Shown here piece by piece: positions 8,507 to 16,171 of a stretch of DNA of 40,823 nucleotides. Position 1 is the first letter of the stretch, and every line of letters begins with the position of its first letter. A program made the translations under genes and the position numbers. The notes under the pieces are model-generated. The model was not told the DNA's origin. It searched no databases and saw only the letters and a program-made list of their open reading frames with translations. The DNA comes from Betaproteobacteria bacterium (GTDB lineage Bacteria; Pseudomonadota; Gammaproteobacteria; Burkholderiales; Rhodocyclaceae), in contig JACQYB010000061.1 of the NCBI GenBank assembly GCA_016208415.1, positions 1-40,823 on the forward strand, written 5' to 3'.

Positions 8507-9697
8507 TCAGGTTTTCTTATCCCCGGCTTTCTTCGGACCGAAGTAATGGTTGTAGGCCATCCTCGGGCCGACCTGGGTATCGAGGTACCAGCGCACCGCA
8601 CGCTCCGCGAACTGGCGCTGCGATTCGGCGATCTCCTTGAACAGGGGGTTGGCCGCCGAATATTTTTCCAGGACGCCGTCGAAGATCTCGAGCTGTTTCT
8701 GCAGCACCGAGTCCGGCGTCTTGTAGAACTTGACCTTGTCCTTGGTCTGCAGCTCGACGTAGTCCTTCGAATAGCGATCGATGGCCTTCCACGACATGTC
8801 CGCGGAGGCGGCTTCCACGGCGTACTCGATGAGCGCCTTCATCTTGGTCGGCAGGGCGTCGTACTTGGTCTTGTTGAAGGTGATCTCGAACTGCTCGGCA
8901 CCCTGGTGATAGCTCTGCAGCATGCAGATCTTGGACACGTCGGCGAAACCGAGCAGGCGGTCGGAAGAGGCGTTGTTGAACTCGGCCGCGTCCAGCAGCC
9001 CGCGGTCCATGGCCGGCACGATCTCGCCGCCGGGCAGCGCGTTTACCGCCGCGCCCATGCCCGTGAACAGGTCAATCGAGATCCCCACGGTGCGGAACTT
9101 GAGGCCTTTCATGTCGTCCGGCTTGGTGATGGGTTTCTTGAACCATCCCAGCGGCTGGGTCGGCATCGGCCCGTAGGGGAAAGACACCACGTTGGCGCCG
9201 ATGGATTGGTAGATCTTGGCGAGCAACTCCTTGCCGCCGCCGTACTTGTGCCAGGCGAGCATCGTGTTGGCGTCCATGCCGAAGGCCGGACTGGACCCCC
9301 ACATGGCCAGGGCGTTCTGCTTGCCGTAGTGATAGACCAGCACGCCATGGCCGCCGTCCAGGGTGCCTTTCGACACCGCGTCGAGCAGCCCGAAGGCCGG
9401 CACCACGGCCCCGGCCGGCAAGACCTCGATCTTCAGGTCGCCGCCCGTCATGTCATTCACCTTCTTGGCAAAATCGAGCGCGTACTCGTGGAAGATGTCC
9501 TTCGCCGGCCAGGTGCTCTGCCAGCGCATGCTGATCGGCCCCTGGGCCTTCACCACCGCGGGAAAGCCGAGGGTGGCCGCACCGGCGGCAACGGACACGG
9601 CGGCACCGAGAAAGCGGCGACGGGCAGGTTTCGCCGGCACCGCCGGATTCCCGGTCTGGGTGGTGATGCATTCTTCGCTCATGTTTGTTCTCTCCAT
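8507..9697 (-). CDS. dctP: TRAP transporter substrate-binding protein (DctP), Tat-type signal
   Basis: 396 residues from the ATG at 9697; a second ATG at 9682 (MSEEC) is equally possible. A twin-arginine signal is seen (RRRFLGAA, residues 26-33, then a hydrophobic stretch ending FPAVVKAQ), so it is probably exported folded by the Tat system. The mature part has the DctP landmarks: MRWQSTWPAKD, LPAGAVVPAFGLLDAVSKGT, GLKFRTVG with the substrate-binding Arg, and GGEIVPAMDRGLLDAAEF. The pattern resembles TakP-type binders of 2-oxoacids and other monocarboxylates more than dicarboxylate binders; this is inference. It is the first gene of the dctP-dctQM unit, divergent from paaG across 456 bases. 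Confidence 0.93.
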   Translation of the reverse strand: MERTNMSEECITTQTGNPAVPAKPARRRFLGAAVSVAAGAATLGFPAVVKAQGPISMRWQSTWPAKDIFHEYALDFAKKVNDMTGGDLKIEVLPAGAVVPAFGLLDAVSKGTLDGGHGVLVYHYGKQNALAMWGSSPAFGMDANTMLAWHKYGGGKELLAKIYQSIGANVVSFPYGPMPTQPLGWFKKPITKPDDMKGLKFRTVGISIDLFTGMGAAVNALPGGEIVPAMDRGLLDAAEFNNASSDRLLGFADVSKICMLQSYHQGAEQFEITFNKTKYDALPTKMKALIEYAVEAASADMSWKAIDRYSKDYVELQTKDKVKFYKTPDSVLQKQLEIFDGVLEKYSAANPLFKEIAESQRQFAERAVRWYLDTQVGPRMAYNHYFGPKKAGDKKT

Positions 9698-10153
9698 GGG
9701 TTGTTCTGCTCACGCGCCCGGGACGCACCCTCCGGTCCCGGCGCTCGCCTTTCAGGCCCACACGCCTGCCGGGTTCCGCTCCGCGATGCACCGGCACCCG
9801 GACGAACCCTCTTCGAAACCTAGTCTTAGGTCTGGACAAAAGCAAGCATTCCCGCAGCATGGGTCGCATTCTCCCGCAGGGCCGGGAATCAGGCTGCCGG
9901 CCGGCGGCTCTGCACCACGAAGCTGACGGGGCCGAATCGCCCTTCCCACCACGCCGCGCCGTCACCCATCCCAACCTGAAGCAGCAGCGTGTGGATGCGT
10001 GCCCCGGTTCGCGATTCACCCGCGCACCCACACCGGCGTGCTCCCGGCTACCATACGGGTTCCGGGCCGTCGGCGCCGTGTGCCACGGCGTGCCGGATCC
10101 GCACGGCAGCCACGAAAGATCCGCGCAAGCGTTCCGACACGCGAGGAAAATCC
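9698..10153. other. Intergenic region between divergent dctP and paaG
   Basis: 456 bases without a convincing gene; the open frames here are short and lack ribosome-binding sites. It should contain the promoters of both units, but neither strand has a clear -35/-10 pair. Visible structures are the small palindrome at 9818-9831, a GCCGGCCGGC self-complementary core near 9898, and a 7-bp hairpin CGCCGTG-TGC-CACGGCG at 10074-10090, about 65 bases before paaG, which could be an operator or part of the leader. Confidence 0.6.
9818..9831. promoter_or_regulatory. Palindromic candidate operator upstream of dctP
   Basis: ACCTAGTCTTAGGT has inverted arms ACCTA/TAGGT around GTCT, and is AT-richer than its surroundings. 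It lies about 120 bases before dctP on the minus strand. The form suits a dimeric activator or repressor of the transporter genes, but which protein binds is unknown and no second site was found. Confidence 0.3.
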
Positions 10154-10939
10154 ATGTCCTTCGAAACCATCCTCTTCGAACTGCGCGACGGCGTCGCCCG
10201 CATCACCCTGAACCGGCCGGAGCGCCTCAACAGCTTCAATGTGCAGATGCACAACGAACTGCGCGAAGCCCTCGACGAGGCGCGCGCCAACGCCCGCGCC
10301 GTGCTGCTCGCCGGCGCCGGCCACGCCTTCTGCGCCGGCCAGGATCTGTCGGATCGGGTCGTGTCCGCCGACGAGGCGCCCCCCGACCTGGGCTGGTCCA
10401 TCGAGAACTTCTACAAGCCCCTGGTGCTCAAGCTGCGGGCGCTGGAAATGCCCGTGATCTGTGCCGTCCATGGCGTGGCCGCGGGCGCCGGGGCCAACAT
10501 CGCGCTGGCCTGCGACCTGGTGCTGGCGGCCCGTTCCGCCAGCTTCGTCCAGGCCTTCTGCAAGGTGGGGCTGATGCCCGACAGCGGCGGCACCTGGTGG
10601 CTGCCGCGGCTGGTGGGACCGGCGCGGGCCATGGGTCTGGCCATGCTGGGCGAGCGCCTCGGCGCGGAGGAGGCGCAGCAGTGGGGCCTGATCTGGAGGT
10701 GCGTGGCGGACGAGGATCTGATGGCGCAAGCCGAACGCCTGGCGCTGCAACTGGCCGCCGGCCCCACCCGCGCCTACGCCCGCATGAAGGAAGCGATCAA
10801 CGCCGCCGGCAACCACACCCTGGAACAGCAGCTCGACGTGGAGCGCGATTTCATGCGCGAACTGGGCCGCAGCGACGACTACCGCGAGCGCGTGGCCGCC
10901 TTCCTGGACAAGCGCGAGCCCGGATTCACCGGCCGCTGA
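10154..10939 (+). CDS. paaG: 2-(1,2-epoxy-1,2-dihydrophenyl)acetyl-CoA isomerase
   Basis: 261 residues, matching PaaG length. It is a crotonase-fold protein: the oxyanion-hole segments are HAFCAGQDLSDR (about residues 56-67) and GVAAGAGANIALACDLVLAA (about 110-129), followed by CKVGLMPDSGGTWWLPRLVG, whose Asp is the catalytic residue in PaaG-type isomerases. It converts ring-epoxidised phenylacetyl-CoA to the oxepin in the aerobic phenylacetate pathway. The ATG at 10154 was chosen because the conserved N-terminus FETILFELRDGVARITLNRP begins there; the frame is open further upstream but without family sequence. paaI and paaK follow closely on the same strand. The paaABCDE epoxidase and paaZ are not in the window. 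Confidence 0.92.
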   Translation: MSFETILFELRDGVARITLNRPERLNSFNVQMHNELREALDEARANARAVLLAGAGHAFCAGQDLSDRVVSADEAPPDLGWSIENFYKPLVLKLRALEMPVICAVHGVAAGAGANIALACDLVLAARSASFVQAFCKVGLMPDSGGTWWLPRLVGPARAMGLAMLGERLGAEEAQQWGLIWRCVADEDLMAQAERLALQLAAGPTRAYARMKEAINAAGNHTLEQQLDVERDFMRELGRSDDYRERVAAFLDKREPGFTGR

Positions 10940-10958
10940 CCCCCGCGCCGCGCAACCC

Positions 10959-11420
10959 ATGAACAACGCCCCCGACCCCCTGGATACGGCCCGCGCCGTA
11001 GTCCAGGCCATGTACCCCCGCGACCGCGCGGCGCAGCTCCTCGGCATCCGCATCGTCGACGTCGGCCCCGGCCGTGCGCGCGCCCAGATGAAGGTGCGCC
11101 CCGACATGGTCAATGGCCACGACATCTGCCACGGCGGCCTGATTTTCACGCTCGCCGACGCCGCCTTCGCCTACGCCTGCAACAGCCACAACCACAACAC
11201 CGTGGCCTCGGGCGCATCCATCGACTTCGTCGCCCCCGCCCATCTGGGCGAAACCCTGGTGGCGGTGGGCGTGGAGCAGGCGCTGTCGGGGCGCACCGGC
11301 GTCTACGACATCGAGGTCACCGGCGAGGGCGGCCGGCGCGTGGCGCTTTTCCGCGGCAGGTCCTACCGCGTCAAGGGCGAGGTGACCCCCGCACCGTCGG
11401 CGGCGGAAGAGGCGCAGTGA
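10959..11420 (+). CDS. paaI: Hydroxyphenylacetyl-CoA thioesterase
   Basis: 153 residues, hotdog fold. The signature GHDICHGGLIFTLADAAFAY (residues 53-72) includes the HGG turn and the catalytic Asp67 of the PaaI family, and YRVKGE closes the domain. PaaI hydrolyses dead-end phenylacetyl-CoA derivatives and frees CoA for the pathway. It starts 19 bases after paaG; its stop lies 47 bases before the paaK start. The position between paaG and paaK supports the specific assignment over a generic thioesterase. Confidence 0.93.
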   Translation: MNNAPDPLDTARAVVQAMYPRDRAAQLLGIRIVDVGPGRARAQMKVRPDMVNGHDICHGGLIFTLADAAFAYACNSHNHNTVASGASIDFVAPAHLGETLVAVGVEQALSGRTGVYDIEVTGEGGRRVALFRGRSYRVKGEVTPAPSAAEEAQ

Positions 11421-11467
11421 TGCGGCGCCGCCGCCGCAATACGAATTGCATCAGGGAGAAGAGGAAC

Positions 11468-12772
11468 ATGAACCAGACCGCCGCCCGGCCGGAGCCCATC
11501 GAAACCGCCAGCCGCGACGAGATCACGGCGCTGCAGACCCGCCGCATGAAATGGTCGCTGCAGCATGCCTACGACAACGTTGCCCACTACCGCGCCAAGT
11601 TCGACGCCCACGGCGTGCACCCCGACCACTTCCGCCACTTGGAGGACCTGGCGAAATTTCCCTGCACCACCAAGGAGGACCTGCGCCAGACCTACCCGTT
11701 CGGCATGTTCGCCGTGCCCATGGAAGAGGTGCTGCGCATCCATGCCTCCAGCGGCACCACCGGCAAGCCCACGGTGGTGGGCTACACCCGCGGCGACATC
11801 GACACCTGGGCCGAGCTCATGGCCCGCTCCACCCGCGCCGCCGGCGGGCGCCCCGGCGACAAGGTGCACGTGGCCTACGGCTACGGGCTGTTCACCGGCG
11901 GCCTGGGCGCCCACTACGGTGCCGAGCGCCTGGGCTGCACGGTCATCCCCATGTCCGGCGGGCAGACCGAGAAACAGGTGCAGCTCATCCGCGACTTCAG
12001 GCCCGACATCATCATGGTGACGCCCTCCTACATGCTGGTGATCGCCGACGAATTCCAGCGCCAGGGCGTGGACCCGCGCGAGTCGGGGCTGCGCATCGGC
12101 ATGTTCGGCGCCGAGCCGTGGACCCAGCAGATGCGTGAGGAGATCGAGGGCCGCGTCGGCCTGTCGGCCATCGACATCTACGGCCTGTCGGAAGTGATGG
12201 GGCCGGGCGTGGCCTGCGAGTGTGCCGAGGCCAAGGACGGCCCGGTGGTGTGGGAGGACCATTTCTACCCCGAAATCATCGACCCCGCCACGGCCGCGCC
12301 CCGGCCCGACGGCGAGCCGGGCGAACTGCTGTTCACCACCCTGACCAAGCAGGCCCTGCCGCTGATCCGCTACCGCACCCGCGACATCACCCGCCTGCTG
12401 GCGCCCACCGCGCGCTCGTTCCGGCGCATGGGCAAGATCACCGGACGCTCCGACGACATGCTCATCATCCGCGGCGTGAATGTCTTCCCCTCGCAGATCG
12501 AGGAGCTGGTGCTGCGCCAGCCCCAGCTCTCGCCCCACTACGTGCTGGAGGTGCGCCGGGAAGGCCATCTCGATGCGCTGGACGTGCTGGTGGAGCCCAA
12601 GCCCGATGCTCCCGGCCTGGACGGGAGCGGCCGCGAGGCCGTGGCCGCGGCGCTGGCCCATCACATCAAGTCGCTGATCGGCGTGAGTTCGCGGGTGCGC
12701 ATGGTCGACATCGGCGGCATCGAGCGTTCCATCGGCAAGGCCAAACGGGTCATCGACAAGCGGCCGAAGTAA
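11468..12772 (+). CDS. paaK: Phenylacetate-CoA ligase
   Basis: 434 residues from the ATG at 11468, which has a strong ribosome-binding site (AGGGAGAAGAGG). The frame is open back to 11417, but that would add a basic, unconserved tail. The adenylate-forming motifs are present: SSGTTGKPTVVGYT (residues 94-107), YGLSEVMGPGVA (about 238-249), and the C-terminal TGRSDDMLIIRGVNVFPSQIEE that carries the hinge for the thioesterification step. It activates phenylacetate with ATP and CoA in the cytoplasm, feeding the epoxidase and PaaG. It is the last gene of the paaG-paaI-paaK set; a long palindrome follows. Confidence 0.96.
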   Translation: MNQTAARPEPIETASRDEITALQTRRMKWSLQHAYDNVAHYRAKFDAHGVHPDHFRHLEDLAKFPCTTKEDLRQTYPFGMFAVPMEEVLRIHASSGTTGKPTVVGYTRGDIDTWAELMARSTRAAGGRPGDKVHVAYGYGLFTGGLGAHYGAERLGCTVIPMSGGQTEKQVQLIRDFRPDIIMVTPSYMLVIADEFQRQGVDPRESGLRIGMFGAEPWTQQMREEIEGRVGLSAIDIYGLSEVMGPGVACECAEAKDGPVVWEDHFYPEIIDPATAAPRPDGEPGELLFTTLTKQALPLIRYRTRDITRLLAPTARSFRRMGKITGRSDDMLIIRGVNVFPSQIEELVLRQPQLSPHYVLEVRREGHLDALDVLVEPKPDAPGLDGSGREAVAAALAHHIKSLIGVSSRVRMVDIGGIERSIGKAKRVIDKRPK

Positions 12773-13114
12773 GGAGCCGAGAAAGAATAACTTGGACAAT
12801 TGGCCGCTTGCAGACGAGATGCCAGGCAAGGCGCAAGAATGCGCCGTGTGGCTGGCCACACAAGCATTCTTGCAACGCCGCATGGCGCTCGGCTGCAAGA
12901 TGGACAATGTTCATCTCCGCGTGGAGCTCAAGCGCCGCCGCGCCGCGGCGGCGCCCCTTCGCCGTCGTGACCCAGTTCCTCGCACGGCCAAGAAACCCTG
13001 CCCCTGCCAACAAGGTCACATCCGCCACGTGGCGGGCGCCACAGCCGCAGTGAACACTCCGGGCCTAGAATTCCGGCGTATGCATTGGTTCTTGCAACGA
13101 CGGAGCGGAGCAAC
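12773..13114. other. Intergenic region between paaK and algD
   Basis: 342 bases without a supported gene. The first part holds the 93-bp palindrome (12807-12899). After it comes a very GC-rich run (CGCCGCCGCGCCGCGGCGGC near 12932-12951) that could also fold. GGACAAT occurs as a direct repeat at 12794 and 12902, flanking the palindrome. The algD promoter should lie between about 12960 and 13100, but no good -35/-10 pair was seen. The algD ribosome-binding site is CGGAGCGGAG. Confidence 0.6.
12807..12899. repeat. 93-bp imperfect palindrome between paaK and algD
   Basis: Symmetric about base 12853. Outer arms are CTTGCAG/CTGCAAG, with a CGAG/CTCG block just inside. Inner arms are GCAAGAATGC/GCATTCTTGC (12833-12842 and 12864-12873), and a central stem GTGTGG/CCACAC has a 4-base loop. 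The arms align without gaps apart from one bulge. GGACAAT flanks both sides as a direct repeat. There is no T-run, so it is not a classic terminator; a REP-like or MITE-like element is more likely. Confidence 0.6.
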
Positions 13115-14434
13115 ATGCGCATCAGCATCTTCGGCCTGGGTTACGTGGGCGCCGTATCGGCGGCCTGCCTGGCCCGGGACGGCCACACGGTCATCGGCGT
13201 GGACCCCAATCGCACCAAGGTCGATCTCATCAACGCCGCGCGCGCGCCCATCGTCGAGGCCGGCCTGGCCGAGGCCATCGCCGCGGCCGTGGCGGCGGGG
13301 CGCCTGCGCGCCTCCACCGACGTCAACGGCGCGATGCGCGACACCCAGCTCTCGCTGCTGTGCGTGGGCACGCCCTCGCGCGCCAACGGCAGCCTCGATC
13401 TGAGCCACGTGCGCCGGGTGTGCGAGCAGATCGGGCAGGCGCTCGCCGAGAAGGACGGCTACCACGTCGTGGTGGCGCGCTCCACCATGCTGCCGGGCAC
13501 CACCGCCGACATCGTCATCCCCACCCTGGAGGAGTGCTCCGGCAAGCGCGCCGGGCTGGACTTCGGTGTGTGCAACAACCCGGAGTTCCTGCGCGAGGGC
13601 AGCGCCATGGAGGACTACCGGCGCCCGCCCAAGACGGTCATCGGCGAGATCGACACGCGCGCCGGCGACGCCCTGGTCGAGCTCTACCGCGAGCTCGATG
13701 CGCCGCTGCTGCGCCTGCCGCTGGAGGCCTCGGAGATGGTCAAGTACGCCGACAACGCCTGGCATGCGCTGAAGGTGTGCTTTGCCAACGAGATCGGCAC
13801 CCTGTGCAAGGGCGTGGGGGTGGACGGGCATGTGGTGATGGACGCCTTCTGCCGCGACACGGTGCTCAACCTCTCGCCCTACTACCTCAAGCCGGGCTTT
13901 GCCTTCGGCGGCTCCTGCCTGCCCAAGGACGTGCGCGCGCTGACCTACAAGGGGCGCGAACTGGACCTGGAACTGCCGCTGCTGGGCGCCATCCTGCCGT
14001 CGAACGGGCGCCAGCTCGAGCGCGCCGTGAAGATGGTGATGGACACCGGGCACAAGAGGATCGGCGTGCTGGGCTTTTCCTTCAAGGCGGGCACGGACGA
14101 TCTGCGCGAGTCCCCGGTGGTGGAGCTGATCGAGCGGCTCATCGGCAAGGGCTACGAGTTGCGCCTGTACGACCGCAACGTGAAGCTGGCGGCGCTCACG
14201 GGGGCCAACCGCGATTACATCCTCAACGCCATTCCGCACATCTCGCGCTTGATGGTGGATTCGGTGGAGGCGGTGCTGGATTTCGCGCAGACGGTGGTGG
14301 TGGGGAATCGGGCGGCGGAGTTCGCCGCTACGCCGGCGAGACTGAAGTCCGGCCAGATCCTGGTGGACCTGGTGCGGCTGGGCGACGGCGCCCCACCGCC
14401 GTGCCCGGGCAAATACCAGGGTATCGCATGGTAA
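13115..14434 (+). CDS. algD: GDP-mannose 6-dehydrogenase, AlgD-like
   Basis: 439 residues. The start MRISIFGLGYVGAVSAACLA contains the NAD-binding GLGYVG (residues 7-12), and the catalytic segment GFAFGGSCLPKDVRALTY (261-278) puts Cys268 at the same position as in Pseudomonas AlgD. FKAGTDDLRESPVVEL and a C-terminal GICW-like end (QGIAW) also follow AlgD rather than UDP-glucose dehydrogenases. The enzyme oxidises GDP-mannose twice to GDP-mannuronate, the committed precursor of alginate. The ATG at 13115 is preferred over the earlier in-frame start at 13085 because the family begins MRIS. It leads the Alg44/Alg8/beta-helix genes on the same strand, which supports a mannuronate-containing exopolymer. 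Confidence 0.93.
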   Translation: MRISIFGLGYVGAVSAACLARDGHTVIGVDPNRTKVDLINAARAPIVEAGLAEAIAAAVAAGRLRASTDVNGAMRDTQLSLLCVGTPSRANGSLDLSHVRRVCEQIGQALAEKDGYHVVVARSTMLPGTTADIVIPTLEECSGKRAGLDFGVCNNPEFLREGSAMEDYRRPPKTVIGEIDTRAGDALVELYRELDAPLLRLPLEASEMVKYADNAWHALKVCFANEIGTLCKGVGVDGHVVMDAFCRDTVLNLSPYYLKPGFAFGGSCLPKDVRALTYKGRELDLELPLLGAILPSNGRQLERAVKMVMDTGHKRIGVLGFSFKAGTDDLRESPVVELIERLIGKGYELRLYDRNVKLAALTGANRDYILNAIPHISRLMVDSVEAVLDFAQTVVVGNRAAEFAATPARLKSGQILVDLVRLGDGAPPPCPGKYQGIAW

Positions 14435-14513
14435 GTACCGGGTATCCGGATCCACGCATCCGCGCGCTGCATGACGAATCCCACCCTGTCATCATCGCCA
14501 TCGGGGGAACACC

Positions 14514-16139
14514 ATGAGCAAGACCTCACCAACAACCGGCTTCACCCCCGCCGAACCCGGGCGACGACGCCACCCGCGCACGGCCCTGCCGCTGAAGATC
14601 CAGATCGGCAGCCAGCGCACCCGGACCCGTGACTGGAGCGTCGGCGGCATGGGCGTGGACGGGTTGTCGGAGCAGCCCGCGGCCGGCACCCGCCTGCCGG
14701 TGCGTATCAGCCTGCCCTTCGAAGGGTTTCGCGTGTCCTTCGCCGCACGCGCCCGCGTCATCCATCACGACGCCCGAAGCGGCATCACCGGCCTGGCCTA
14801 TTCCGGGCTGTCGGAGCGCCAGCGCGCCATGCTGCGGCACTTCGCAGACCACCTGGCGGGGCATGGCGGCAGCGTGGAGGAGACACTGCCTCACCCTCCC
14901 GCGCCCGACGCCTCCGGCAAAGGGGTGCGCCCCCGCCGCAGTCCGCCCTGGCCCGCCCTTCGCCGTGGCGCCCTCTATCTGGCCGTGAGCACCCTGGTGA
15001 TGCTGCTGGCGGGACTGGCCGTGTATTCCAGGCTGTTCCGCCTGGAGGTGGAGTCCGCCGTGGTGAGCACCGCCGTGGAGCCGCTGCAGCTTCCCCACCG
15101 CGGCGTGGTGAGCGCCACCCTGGTGGCGGAGGGCAGCCTGGTGCAGCCCGGCCAGCCGCTGCTGCGGGTGGTCAACGCCGAGTTGCAGCAGGAACTCGGG
15201 CGCGCCCGCGCCCAACTGGAAGAAGTGCGCCTGACCCACCGCCAGCAACAGGCCACCCTCGCCGCCGACGAGCGCGACCTCGGCGTCTATCGCCAACTGG
15301 CCGGCAACAGCATGGCCGCCGCTGGGCACCGGGTGCAGGCGTTGCAGGCCAAGCTGGAGGCCACGGGCAACGACCTGGCGCGCTTGCACAAGCTGGAAGC
15401 GCAAGCCATGGTGAGCCGCGCCCAGGTGGACCGCGCCCAGGCCGAACACGCCCTGGCCCGGGGCGAACTCGACGCCGCCCGCGCCGCCCTCGCCAGCGCC
15501 CGCGCCGTGGCCGGCGCTGCACAGCGCGGCAGCTACTTCTCCGACCGCCGGGTGGAACTGAGCCTGGCGACCCGCCAGGCCGAGGCCGAAACCGCCGCGC
15601 AGCGTTTGAAGCTGGAGGAAGCGGGCTTCGCCGCGCTGCAGCAGCGCGCCGAACAACTGGTGGTGAGCGCACCCTATGCCGCCACGGTGCTGAAGCTGGC
15701 CAAGTCCGCCGGCAATGCCTTCCAGCCGGTGGAGCCGCTGGTGTACCTGGCACGCCAGGAAGTGCCGGTCATCGACGCCTTCCTCACCCAGGCGGAACTC
15801 ACCCGGATACGCCCCGGCAACCGCGCCAGGGTCTATCTGCCGGCGCTGGACACGGTGGTGGAAGGCGTGGTCAGCCGGGTGGACCGCACGGCACAGTTCG
15901 TCGTGGATTCGCGGGTGCGCATGAACTGGGAAAACTCCAGCGACCGCAACGGCCACGCCGTGCTGGAACTGCCCGACCTGGACCCCGCCACCCGCAGCAG
16001 CCTGGCGGTGGGCACGCCGGCCATCGTCAGCTTCGAGCGCTACAGCCTGCCGGGTCTCGCGCAATCCGTCGGCGCCTGGTTCGGCGGCTCCGCCACCCGC
16101 AGCGCCGGTGCCGCGCCGGCACGCAAGGGCGTGTCCTGA
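14514..16139 (+). CDS. alg44: Alg44-like PilZ / HlyD-family inner-membrane protein
   Basis: 541 residues, clearly longer than Pseudomonas Alg44 (about 390). An N-terminal PilZ domain has the c-di-GMP contacts RRHPR (residues 18-22) and DWSVGG (40-45). A single membrane helix follows at about 153-172. The periplasmic part is a membrane-fusion (HlyD) module: a biotinyl-lipoyl half near 186-222, a long alpha-helical coiled-coil hairpin at about 222-380, the second lipoyl half (VSAPYAATVLKLAKSAGNAF, 384-403), and a beta-barrel domain to the end. Alg44 binds c-di-GMP and switches on the Alg8 polymerase. The hairpin is what makes it longer here, and could let it reach an outer-membrane partner. It follows algD after 79 bases and precedes alg8 by 32. 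Confidence 0.88.
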   Translation: MSKTSPTTGFTPAEPGRRRHPRTALPLKIQIGSQRTRTRDWSVGGMGVDGLSEQPAAGTRLPVRISLPFEGFRVSFAARARVIHHDARSGITGLAYSGLSERQRAMLRHFADHLAGHGGSVEETLPHPPAPDASGKGVRPRRSPPWPALRRGALYLAVSTLVMLLAGLAVYSRLFRLEVESAVVSTAVEPLQLPHRGVVSATLVAEGSLVQPGQPLLRVVNAELQQELGRARAQLEEVRLTHRQQQATLAADERDLGVYRQLAGNSMAAAGHRVQALQAKLEATGNDLARLHKLEAQAMVSRAQVDRAQAEHALARGELDAARAALASARAVAGAAQRGSYFSDRRVELSLATRQAEAETAAQRLKLEEAGFAALQQRAEQLVVSAPYAATVLKLAKSAGNAFQPVEPLVYLARQEVPVIDAFLTQAELTRIRPGNRARVYLPALDTVVEGVVSRVDRTAQFVVDSRVRMNWENSSDRNGHAVLELPDLDPATRSSLAVGTPAIVSFERYSLPGLAQSVGAWFGGSATRSAGAAPARKGVS

Positions 16140-16171
16140 ATGCGGGCGCACGCCGGGACCTAACGCCCGCC

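Noticed and set aside
9830-9900. Sigma-54 promoter upstream of dctP
   Set aside because: A TTGC element exists, but the -24 GG is missing at the required spacing.
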